Assembly: GCA_965200035.1 (NCBI GenBank) | Contig: OZ241334.1 | Coordinates: forward strand, 1 to 64,000 | DNA length: 64,000 bases | DNA from: UBA1952 sp965200035 | GTDB lineage: Bacteria; Bacteroidota; Bacteroidia; Chitinophagales; Chitinophagaceae | Direction of reading: 5' to 3' | Part shown: positions 1 through 8,420 of the stretch, one piece after another | Numbering within the stretch: position 1 is the stretch's first letter | Layout of the letters: every line of letters starts with the position of its first letter | Program-made: the position numbers and the translations under genes | Notes under the pieces: generated by a model | What the model saw: only the letters and a program-made list of their open reading frames with translations | Database searches by the model: none | Told to the model about the DNA's origin: nothing

Positions 1-442
1 GAGTTTCCCAAAAATTCAAATCATTTTGTAATTCAGGTAGAAATGGTTTGATAACACGAGCTCTATAAGACGGATATACTAACATTTATTAGATGATACA
101 TTATGCTTTTTATTCTCTTAAAAGAAACTAAGAATAAAGAAGAATAGAGATGGTGGCTATAAATAGCTACAGAAAAATTATAAAGTGATATTTATATGAA
201 TTTCTGAAGACTGCTTTATGAATATGATTTGTACCGGAATTTACATGTAGAAGATCGGTATAGTCAAAGGTGATCACCATGGCTATTAATAGATCTGTAT
301 GTCAGTTAAAAACAACGAGAAGCTAGCTGACTCAGATTTATTGCTGTTATCTAAAACTCGCTTTAAACTTTTTAACAAAAGCTGTGCAAAACTCAAATAA
401 AACTAATCAATTTAGAAATTTAAATTAACTTTTTTCCCAAAA
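1..442. other. AT-rich non-coding stretch, eukaryotic part
   Basis: No open frame of useful length, RNA gene or repeat was recognised here. The base composition matches the eukaryotic DNA that follows up to about 6.5 kb. It presumably holds the promoter of the COPI-associated gene starting at 443. Confidence 0.5.
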
Positions 443-919
443 ATGAATATGGAAACTATCGAAAAAATCAAGGGTGGCAAGATCTATGTCAAGCCTTTCA
501 ACTATGTCTGCGGTCTAGCTTGTATTGGATGCGGAGCGCTCGCTTTATTAGGCGGATATAGGTACAATCTCTACACTTATGTCGTTCCATTTTACTTTGC
601 CTTCTTTGGACTGATTATGATTGCCTCTGACCTCAACATCCAAGTTATTATTGAGAACTGTAACTTCCTCGATGTGTACTTGGGAAGAGGGTTATTCAAC
701 ATCTTTGTTGGATCTCAAGTCATTGATCAAGCTAAGTATGCTAACGAGAGTGCTAACGATGCTGCCTTTAGAGAAATCTTCCACTATTTTGGAGAGATTG
801 TTGGCTATGCTATAATATTCCTGGGTGTCTATCTTATAATTCTGCACTGCCTTGAATCTAATACGAGCATTAATGGTATCATCAGATCACAAATCTCAAA
901 GGCAGTCCTAGGAAGATAA
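443..919 (+). CDS. COPI-associated / Tvp15-like Golgi membrane protein (eukaryotic)
   Basis: A 158-residue integral membrane protein with hydrophobic segments at about residues 22-41, 46-66 and 115-136. The central part reads NFLDVYLGRGLFNIFVG, which resembles the 'LGRGLFY-F-G' block of the COPI-associated protein family (Tvp15 in yeast), known from Golgi vesicles of eukaryotes. Length and topology fit that family. The frame is intact from an ATG to a TAA, all Cys residues are TGC or TGT, and no intron is needed. It lies about 300 bp from a gene on the other strand, so it is probably transcribed alone. The family call is from memory of its pattern; membrane localisation is the safer statement. 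Confidence 0.6.
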   Translation: MNMETIEKIKGGKIYVKPFNYVCGLACIGCGALALLGGYRYNLYTYVVPFYFAFFGLIMIASDLNIQVIIENCNFLDVYLGRGLFNIFVGSQVIDQAKYANESANDAAFREIFHYFGEIVGYAIIFLGVYLIILHCLESNTSINGIIRSQISKAVLGR

Positions 920-1230
920 ACTCACCATGAAGACATATTAAACTGTAAATATGAATCTATATAGTAAAATGAATAAAGACCTATATTGTGTGATCTGTCA
1001 CTTAAATACTTAGATACATTTAGCTAATGTTCTCTACTCATTTATAAAGGTAAACTGGATCTTAATATAGATTATACCAATCAAGCAATTTCAGCGTTAT
1101 TTTAGAAACTCTATTAACAAGTTTAAATTTGAACATATAGAAGACTGTATGACAGTTTATGAGAGAACTAGGAAATTTATCGTATATACTATATAGATCA
1201 AAAATAAGGATAAGAATTATATTATACAAG
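920..1230. other. intergenic, convergent 3' ends
   Basis: An AT-rich spacer of 311 bp between the end of the + strand COPI-associated gene and the end of the - strand CapA-like gene. It presumably contains both 3' untranslated regions. No other structure was seen. Confidence 0.4.
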
Positions 1231-2295
1231 TCAATTTCTAATAACCTCCATTGTGTTCAAGTCAACAGAAGCCTTGATCTCATTGACTTTAATAATGCTT
1301 TTACACTGTCTCACTTCAAACTGCAGTAGACTGAAGTCAGTTGAGTTGTTCTCTGTAGTCATATTATCATCTAGAATGCTTCCGATACCATAGTAAATGT
1401 ACCTCTCCTTATATACCTCAGGCTCCTGTCTTACTTGCGAGTGAGTTCCAATAACAATATTGGCTCCGCTATCAATGGCAGCTTTGGCAAATTGCTCTTG
1501 GAAATCAGTTTTCTCTCCTCCATTGTAGTTTCCACCATGCATGATCACAATAAAGGTATCAGAAACAGAAGTTCTAAGGTCATTTACCATCAGTGATTTA
1601 ACCCTGTTGAAAAATTCCTCTCCTTGATATGCCCAGTTATAGTTCAGAATAGTAATGTTGCATTCCTTAATCTTGTAAAGGGTTCTGTATCCTAGTCCAG
1701 CGACTGGGATAGCATGCTCTCTTAGATGATATAGTGTGTCCTCGGCTCCTTCTACTCCATAATCGAAGATGTGATCATTTTCTACTCCAACACCATTGAT
1801 GCCCATATCCTTGATAGCCTTAATTAGAGAATAGTCATTCTTCCAGAAGCACTCTTCATTACAGCATCTGTTAAGCTCTCTTTCCGATTGAGTGCATACT
1901 CTTTTCTCATTATTGTTGGTGACAGGACCATCAAGGTTGATGAAGCTGATATCAGATGTCTTGAACACGTCATAAAGTGCTGCGAGAGGCTTAGTGAGAT
2001 TGTAGCTATCAACAGTTCTCATAAGATTAGGACCGTATCTTAAGTCTCCTCCGACAGTCACAACAATGTTCTCTGATCCTGAACGAGGTTGTGACTTGTA
2101 GAGATAAGTGATGAAATCCTCTTTTCCAATGAACTCGCCACGAAGATTGAAGTACTTGGTGAAATTTTGGATGTCAATACTATAGTATACAAGTTGTAGT
2201 ACGAAAAGTGTGGCAAGAACGGAATAGAAGAGGTATCTTGGAGGTCCTTTAACCAAGTATTTGAGATTTTTGTTCGAGATCCATTCGTTGTACAT
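1231..2295 (-). CDS. CapA-like (PGA_cap) protein with N-terminal membrane anchor
   Basis: A 354-residue protein. A hydrophobic segment at about residues 20-41 is followed by a luminal or extracellular domain carrying the signature blocks of the CapA/PGA_cap metallophosphatase-like family: VTVGGDLRYG, FINLDGPVT, VENDHIFDYG, IVIMHGGNYNGG and GTHSQVRQEPEVY...IYYGIGSIL. In bacteria the family includes poly-gamma-glutamate capsule enzymes; members also occur in some eukaryotes, with unclear roles. A Cys-rich insert (CTQSERELNRCCNEEC) follows the second block. The frame ends in TAG. Base composition and setting, between the COPI-associated gene and CTF18, place it in the eukaryotic part. Substrate and function are unknown. 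Confidence 0.65.
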   Translation of the reverse strand: MYNEWISNKNLKYLVKGPPRYLFYSVLATLFVLQLVYYSIDIQNFTKYFNLRGEFIGKEDFITYLYKSQPRSGSENIVVTVGGDLRYGPNLMRTVDSYNLTKPLAALYDVFKTSDISFINLDGPVTNNNEKRVCTQSERELNRCCNEECFWKNDYSLIKAIKDMGINGVGVENDHIFDYGVEGAEDTLYHLREHAIPVAGLGYRTLYKIKECNITILNYNWAYQGEEFFNRVKSLMVNDLRTSVSDTFIVIMHGGNYNGGEKTDFQEQFAKAAIDSGANIVIGTHSQVRQEPEVYKERYIYYGIGSILDDNMTTENNSTDFSLLQFEVRQCKSIIKVNEIKASVDLNTMEVIRN

Positions 2296-3189
2296 GTAGC
2301 AGGTGAAGAGGTCGTAGAAGTTTTTTATGTTTATGTCTAGACTAATACATGTACTAATAAGCTAAAAATTGAATTAGACTTGCGGTTAAAAGGATTGATT
2401 AAAAAGCGCCAAAGAGGATTTCTCTGAAAGATCATTTCTCAATGCAGAAGATTGGTAGAAATTTAGTCAATCATAAAGTATTGATGTATAATTGATAAAA
2501 ACTTCCTCCAAAAAGATTTTTGACTTTGCTGCTATTTGATACTTTGAGACCGTTATATAAGGAGAATCTAATGCTCTCAATATCATAGTGTAGGGTTTGA
2601 AAGACAAAGTGTTGGAAGTATTAATTCGCATAGGTGTTGACACACTAAGAAGAATATTGCAACCTTGAAAAAATTGGCTCTGTTATCTGGACATATTATG
2701 TTATACATTATTTAGTTTTGACAAAATTTAAATATACTTCGAATGGTGATAAAAGATAACAACAAGAAGGAAGGCAAAATGGCAAATCTGTGATATCCTT
2801 ATATTCTGCAATCATAGTATATTTTGCTCTTGTTTATGTTTTATTTATCGTTTGTTGTTCCAACTCCAAATAATTTTATTGACAACAGAAATAGTTTAAT
2901 TAAGATAACTGTTGTGTTATAAAACTTACAGATTAGCTAGCTGTTTCCTTTAAACCGATGACAATCTTCTCTTTTTCTTTATAGATAAAGCGTTAGACGA
3001 AATATTCTGGTATTTTAGTTGCAATAAAAAAGAGAAGACATTGAGTATGTACTGATGTCAAAATCTATCAAGATTTCCTTAAGGCTCTTGACAGATATTC
3101 TTTAGTTTAATCACTAGTTCCTGAAATAAATATCAACACTAAATTTTAAACCTCTGACTTGCATAAATAATATTTTTAATTCAAGACCT
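2296..3189. other. long AT-rich intergenic region, eukaryotic part
   Basis: About 900 bp without a convincing open frame on either strand. It lies upstream of the CapA-like gene (- strand) and of the interrupted coding region on the + strand, so it may hold divergent promoters. No telomere-like G4T4 repeat, tRNA or obvious repeat was seen. Confidence 0.4.
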
Positions 3190-3540
3190 ATGCATCCTAA
3201 CTCCACTAGCTTTCTTCCTAAAGCAACTCCCATCAAATCGAGCTTTCCTCTGTTCATTAGTAGTATAACCTATTTACTGAACGGCCTCAACATAAAGTTG
3301 AGCTCTATAGCTTTTGATAGCTCACAAATGACGATAAGGGTAGGGGAAGCTTGTCTGAATGTGTACAGTAATTATCTCAACCTCACGACTGCAATGTTGT
3401 GCTTGCATGCTGTAAGCAATATTCTGTAATATGGATGGAATGTTTTACTTAAGAGAAGAGAGTTGTTGCTCATCACTCCCCTCTAAGAGATTTTCAACTG
3501 GCACTCTCATGATAGTGGTGCATTACAGCATCCTATACAT

Positions 3541-4858
3541 GTGCTACAAGGCTTTATTCTTGTTCGCAGAATGGGAAATGTGTACTTCTTTACTATTCTT
3601 CCCTATGAATCATTGCCTCGCTGCTGGCCGGTGAAGTACGATATCACTGTTCAGGTGCAGAATGAGTACAGATCGACAGACATGTCATTCGTTGTGACCG
3701 TGCACCTATCTTCAAGCTACTGCTTATGGCTGCTTCTGAAGATCATGGGTGTGACCGGAACTTATGTATACTTCTTTTAAGTCTTCAGCATTCTCGGTAG
3801 ATGGGTATATAAATATCCACAGGAGATCGTAGTTGGTGTCAGACAGAAAATCACCTCCACCATTCTTCTTCCAGTGGTGTTGGTTAAATTAGAATTGAAA
3901 GAAGCGAAGCAACTTCTAAAGCAGCTTCGTCTACACATAGGTCAAAATACTGAAATCCGAAATGTAGACTTAAGCAAAAACTTCTATAATGAGGCTCAGC
4001 AGCGGATAGATGCATTGAAGCTAACTCATACAGTTTAAAAAGGTGGTTTCAGAGGTGAGCAACAAAAGAAGTTTTAAGTTATATCTGAGAGGATCTGAGT
4101 CGAAAAGGCAGTTAATTATTCACCTCATCCTAAATATGCTTGTTCTGAAACGGATACATCTTGATGAAGAGAGACAGAACCTAACGCTGTTCAAGCTCCT
4201 GAAGCATGATTGAATGTCCATAGTCGAGAGCGATACAACTATGCCATGGCGTCCCTTCTTTGATGAAGCCAAACTAGAAGATAAATTGAATACAATCAGG
4301 CTCAAGTTAGGCCTTAACAGCACTAAGATTCAGGAGAAAGATGCCTTCTCTTCTCAACCAAGTTCGCTTTCGCAGAAAATAGACAACATAGAGACCGAAC
4401 ACAAAAGACTAAGATTATTAACTGTATAAACTCATTGCAGTATCAGACAGTAAGAGCTTTTATACCAACCATTCAGCACGCTGCTCAAGACTCTCTAGTT
4501 TATTGTCTTAGGCGCTCGCCGCTCATGTACTCAGAGAACAACATCTCAGCCTTAGAGCCTTAGAAACCGAAATCATCAGTAGAGTGAAAGTTTCAAAAGG
4601 ACCATGGTTTGAAAGGCTAATGAAGATGTAAAGAGGGAATGAGCTGGACTATGGTATTAAATATGAAATAGTTGAAGATGTATTAACCTTTTCTGGAATT
4701 GTAACAAACGAAATTGCACACCGTAAAATGATTATCCAGATTTATACAGCGAGAGGTAGGATTGTGCGAGAGATCTGATTGCATGGTATTACAGTAGATT
4801 TAGCACAATTGCCGTTGAATGAAAAGACGGTAACTATAGAAGACAATCAACATGTGGC
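3541..4858 (+). other. interrupted eukaryotic coding region, unidentified
   Basis: Several protein-like blocks follow one another on the + strand but not in one open frame. Frame 1 (from 3541) reads a hydrophobic segment (YCLWLLLKIMGVTGTYVYFF), then TAA at 3778, then a helical part (KLELKEAKQLLKQLRLHIG) ending in TAA at about 4036. The next frame continues through LYLRGSESKRQLIIHLIL, a TGA at 4211 and MSIVESDTTMPWRPFFDEAK, to TAA at 4427. The third block holds SRVKVSKGPWFERLMKM, then TAA, then LDYGIKYEIVEDVLTFSGIV and, after a TGA, TVDLAQLPLNEKTVTIEDNQ, ending near 4858. Explanations are several tiny introns, reassigned stop codons, programmed +1 frameshifting, or a decaying gene. No family was recognised. 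Confidence 0.35.
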
Positions 4859-5152
4859 TTAAAACAAAATGAAATGAACTGTACGCATCTCAAATTTAAT
4901 TCACTATTAGTACTATTCATTCTCGTCTATGTTCCATTCTATATAACTTGAAGAAACAATAATTGTATAAGACGATGAATTCTTATGAATATCTATCTTC
5001 AATGTAATTGAAAATATATAATTAAATCTGTTTAATTGTTAAACTTGATCCTTTTTGGTGTCTAATTTGAAAATTAACTATCACTACTCGAGTTTATTAC
5101 GCGCAACTTTCAAATTTCTAAGTATTATCGTAAATTAAAATAACAAACTATC

Positions 5153-6468
5153 ATGGCTCAAAGAAGATCTGGAGACCTAAAAAGGTCCACTTATAGAGAT
5201 TATGATGACTTCTTCCCTCATATGTCTCTAGAGGATAATGGTCGCTTCTTCCATCATTACGTACCAGAAGATTGCGAGCCTCTCAAAATGATACTGAAGG
5301 TGTATGAGAATGATAGCACTGACGATCCAGATATCAAGAATTTGCTGTTAGCTAAAAAAGAAGAGCCAGCTTTTCAAAAAATTGCAGATAACTCAATAGA
5401 CTATCAGCAAGACTCTGAACCAGAGAAAGAGTCACTGCTTGAGGTGCCGGTGAGCAGATTGAAAAGAGAGATATTACAAGAAATTGTCGAGAACAAGCCT
5501 GCAGAGGATCAGACTCTATCTGAACAGCTGGCGGCAACTTCTCTTGTAGCTAATGCAGAGCGGAATCAGAATCAGAATCAGAAGTTACTGTGGACTGACA
5601 GATACATGCCTAAAAACTTCTTTGAGCTGCTGAGTGATGATCAAACAAATAAAGAGGTACTAACCTGGCTTAAAGCATGGGATCCTATAGTTTTTCCATC
5701 TGAACACAAAGTAATATATATATCCATCCACTTTTAAATTCTGGTAGGAGGCAGATGGGCAATCAGCGATGCAGAAAAAAGGTAATACAGGCAACACAAG
5801 TAACATAAGCCGTACAGGTCAGATGGATCATACGGGTCAGACAAGTTACATGAATCGTACGAACTACTCAAGCCATACACCTCAGATGGATCAGACAGGT
5901 TATAAAAGTTACTCAGGTCAGACAGGAAACACAAATAATACAGGTTTCAAAAAGAATTTTGTGCCATATCGTCCGTATATCAACTATAATCTGCAAGATT
6001 CAGCGGCATGTGACTTTCTTCGTAATAAGATAATTTTGTTATCTGGCCCTCCTGGCTCCGGAAAGACAACCCTAGCAAGAATAATTGCGAGGCAGTGCGG
6101 ATACAACCCTATTGAAGTAGTGTTCATCCAGTTCTCATATTTAAATAAATAGATTAATGCAAGTGATGAAAGAACAGCGAACATCTTGATTGAGAAGATT
6201 GAATCGATCACAATGTCTGACACAGTCTCAAGAGTCTCAACCAACTACAAGCCATCACTGCTAATATTGGATGAGATTGATGGTACTGCTGAGTCAGAAT
6301 ACTCTGTAAAAGCTATATAATACTTTTGATAATCTGAATAGGGTGGTATGAAACGATTAGTCAAATACATCTATGGTGAGGACTCTGAATCTGAGAACAG
6401 AACTAAGAACGTCCGGGGAAATAGAATAAAGGGATTTGAGAGCTCTAAAAAACCAGCTCAAGAGAAAG
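5153..6468 (+). CDS. CTF18: CTF18-like clamp-loader ATPase, 5' part, with introns
   Basis: Joined exons 5153-5710, 5748-6116, 6153-6305 and 6342-6468 encode the N-terminal part of a CTF18 homologue, the large subunit of the alternative RFC complex that loads PCNA and acts in sister-chromatid cohesion. Diagnostic blocks are LWTDRYMPKNFFELLSDDQT and LKAWDPIVF, the Walker A SGPPGSGKTTLARIIARQCG, then GYNPIE joined across an intron to INASDERT, and the Walker B LLILDEIDGT. A low-complexity N/S/T/G/Q stretch lies between the LWTDRY block and the ATPase core. All three introns are phase 0 and their removal restores the family reading. The rest of the AAA+ domain and the C-terminus are missing because bacterial DNA begins at about 6500. 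Confidence 0.85.
5711..5747 (+). other. spliceosomal intron 1 of CTF18 (37 nt)
   Basis: Starts GTAATA and ends GGTAG. An in-frame TAA inside it would truncate the protein. Removing it joins two phase-0 codons between 'PSEHK' and 'EADGQSAMQ'. Confidence 0.75.
6117..6152 (+). other. spliceosomal intron 2 of CTF18 (36 nt)
   Basis: Starts GTAGTG and ends AAATAG. Removal joins GYNPIE to INASDERT, matching the conserved sequence after Walker A in CTF18 proteins (human: GYSVVEMNASDDRS). This is the best-supported intron in the window. Confidence 0.85.
6306..6341 (+). other. spliceosomal intron 3 of CTF18 (36 nt)
   Basis: Starts GTAAAA and ends GAATAG, with TAA and TGA triplets inside. It follows the Walker B region (LDEIDGTAESEYS). 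Removal continues in frame into GGMKRLVKYIYGEDSESE. Confidence 0.7.
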
Positions 6469-6508
6469 GTATAATAAGATTTTATACTCACATCCTAACT
6501 TGGAGGCA
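6469..6508. other. junction between eukaryotic and bacterial DNA (probable chimeric join)
   Basis: The CTF18 reading reaches QEKG and then a GTATAATAAG that looks like a fourth intron donor; a TGGAG at 6501-6505 would give a 37-nt intron. From about 6508 a bacterial surface-protein frame (NPVYINANAYLELGDSMG) is already running without a start. AT-rich, intron-bearing sequence changes to bacterial sequence within this interval. Neither gene is complete across it. Confidence 0.8.
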
Positions 6509-7275
6509 ACCCGGTATATATCAATGCCAATGCCTATCTGGAATTGGGCGACAGCATGGGTGCAGACAAAGGATTTTTAATGCCGCGCGTGGCGCTGGTT
6601 TCTACCACTCTACCAAATCCACTTACAGCACATGTAGCCGGTATGTCTGTATATAATATAGCTACTGCAGGCTCCGCACCGAATAATGTAGTCCCAGGCA
6701 TTTATTATAATGATGGCAACAAGTGGCAACAGGTAGTTTCCGGAACTAATGGTGGCTTTTTAATGCTGGCGGACAGCACAGTGCGATATATCACCCCCGC
6801 GCAAATGGCGGCGGCGCTTAAGCAAAAGCTCGACATTGCCGATACAGCTGCGCTGCTTGCAGGCTTTATCAATGCTGCCTATAACGGCCTGCATAAAAAC
6901 GGACGCTCTGTAGGTCTTGGCGGCATGCTCACCGAGCCAACGGCCATCAATACATCTACCACCAATACTTTATCTATTCAGGGACTGCCCTTGGGTGCCA
7001 CTACAGATAGCGTAGTCGTCTCTGAAAATGGTACCGGCATCCTCAAAAAAATCCCTGCCGGTTCCTTATCCAATACCGCAAAGGCAGTGTATTCCGCAGC
7101 CAGCGGCCAAAACACGTTTATTGTTCTTCAGCCTATAACAGACATCAATAAGATTAGCCTGTTCCGAAATGGTGTGCGGCTGGAGATAGAGCAGGCCGGC
7201 ATCAATACCGTCCGGCTGGAACCGGGCGTCAACTGCGACGCCAATGATGAAATAAGGATTATTCAGTTATACTAA
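6508..7275 (+). CDS. secreted repeat/surface protein, 5'-truncated
   Basis: The frame is open from about 6508 without a proper start; a TTG at 6544 is internal. The N-terminal visible part (AYLELGDSMGADKGFLMPRV, then a GMSVYNIATAG block and IYYNDGNKWQQV) is a motif set common in Bacteroidota cell-surface and tail-fibre-like proteins. The middle holds an NGLHKNGRSVGLGG repeat unit like those in the next two genes. The C-terminal 60 residues (SGQNTFIVLQPITDINKISL, FRNGVRLE) form a beta-rich domain shared with the end of the next gene. It is the first gene of a four-gene co-directional set with 25-46 bp spacing. Function unknown; probably exported adhesin-like. Confidence 0.65.
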   Translation, partial: NPVYINANAYLELGDSMGADKGFLMPRVALVSTTLPNPLTAHVAGMSVYNIATAGSAPNNVVPGIYYNDGNKWQQVVSGTNGGFLMLADSTVRYITPAQMAAALKQKLDIADTAALLAGFINAAYNGLHKNGRSVGLGGMLTEPTAINTSTTNTLSIQGLPLGATTDSVVVSENGTGILKKIPAGSLSNTAKAVYSAASGQNTFIVLQPITDINKISLFRNGVRLEIEQAGINTVRLEPGVNCDANDEIRIIQLY

Positions 7276-7321
7276 ACAAAAGCAAACACACCAATCATCA
7301 GTTAACACTTAACGCAATAAT

Positions 7322-8395
7322 ATGAAAAAACAAAATTACACAACACACAGGATTGTGCTCTTCGTAGCCATTTTCTTGGGCATGTTGGGCAGCGTAAATG
7401 CCCAACGCAGAGGTACCAGAGTGATCGACAACAAGGGTACGATCAAGAATGTGCTCGACACATCTTCTCACTTCGTAGATACGGCTGCCAATGGCTTAAC
7501 CAAGCTGAATGATTCGACGCTGGTGCTTGGCGGAAAGCTCATTCAGGTGACCACCCTTGACATTAATGGACAAAAGCTGCAACTGGCAAACTTAGTATCC
7601 GGCCAGCGCACCGATAGCCTGGTAGTGGCCGATCCTATTACCGGTGAGCTGAAGCGCATAGCCCCTTCTCAACTACTGAATAATCTGATCATCAAGAATG
7701 GCCTGCGCAAAGATGGCGACACAGCAAAGCTTGGCGGCGCTCTTACAGAGGCTACTACAATCACCGCGACCGGCACCAACTCACTCACACTGAATGGCAG
7801 CAGTGCAGCGGGCGCTATCCGGATCACTAACCTCACCTCCGGCGCTACGAGCGATAGCCTGCTCGTGATCGACCCCGCCACCAATAATGTGCGCTATATC
7901 GCTGCGACTACGCTGCTCCGCGCGCTGCAGGCCAATAACGGCCTCACCAAAGTGGGCGATACACTACAGTTGGGCGGCAATTTGATTAAGAATACAACGA
8001 TTGGTACTAACGGAAAAAACCTGAACATCTCCGTAGGCGGATCTGCCAGTGACTCACTAAATATCACCGGCCTACGCAGCGGCAACCTGACAACAGACAG
8101 CATTATGGTGGTAAATGGCGCTACCGGGAAAGTCGGACAGGTCGCCGTTACACAGCTGCTTCAGAGCGGCGAGACATCCTTTAGCGCTACTGCCGGGCAA
8201 ACCATCTATGCGGTGGCGAATATGCCGGCCATACCGTCCAAGGTCTCAGTGTTCCGCAATGGGGCCAAGCTGATTGGCGGCAGCAACTCAACGGTCACCT
8301 CTGATTATACCGTAGCTATAGGGCAGGTCACGCTGGTGCTTAATGGTTATAGTATAATTGCCGGAGATGTCATTGAAGTACAATGGGTGAAATAA
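7322..8395 (+). CDS. secreted tail-fibre-like repeat protein
   Basis: 357 residues with a clear signal peptide (basic MKKQNYTTHR, hydrophobic core, cleavage after VNAQ at about residue 28). The body consists of about three repeats of 65-75 residues, each starting like NGLTKLNDSTLVLGG, passing a TTI-T strand and ending like TDSLVVADPITGELKRI. The C-terminal domain (SATAGQTIYAV..., KVSVFRNGAKLIGG) matches the end of the preceding gene. No T9SS sorting domain is obvious. Such repeats suggest a fibrous beta-structured surface protein. It sits 46 bp after and 25 bp before its neighbours, probably in one operon. Function is inferred only from architecture. Confidence 0.7.
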   Translation: MKKQNYTTHRIVLFVAIFLGMLGSVNAQRRGTRVIDNKGTIKNVLDTSSHFVDTAANGLTKLNDSTLVLGGKLIQVTTLDINGQKLQLANLVSGQRTDSLVVADPITGELKRIAPSQLLNNLIIKNGLRKDGDTAKLGGALTEATTITATGTNSLTLNGSSAAGAIRITNLTSGATSDSLLVIDPATNNVRYIAATTLLRALQANNGLTKVGDTLQLGGNLIKNTTIGTNGKNLNISVGGSASDSLNITGLRSGNLTTDSIMVVNGATGKVGQVAVTQLLQSGETSFSATAGQTIYAVANMPAIPSKVSVFRNGAKLIGGSNSTVTSDYTVAIGQVTLVLNGYSIIAGDVIEVQWVK

Positions 8396-8420
8396 TAAAA
8401 ACGCACGTGACTTTTAAATA

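Noticed and set aside
3431..3829. Continuous frame if TGA is read as cysteine, with many Cys residues
   Set aside because: Amino-acid make-up is odd (Cys/Ser-rich) and the overlapping frame 1 looks much more like protein; likely a shadow.
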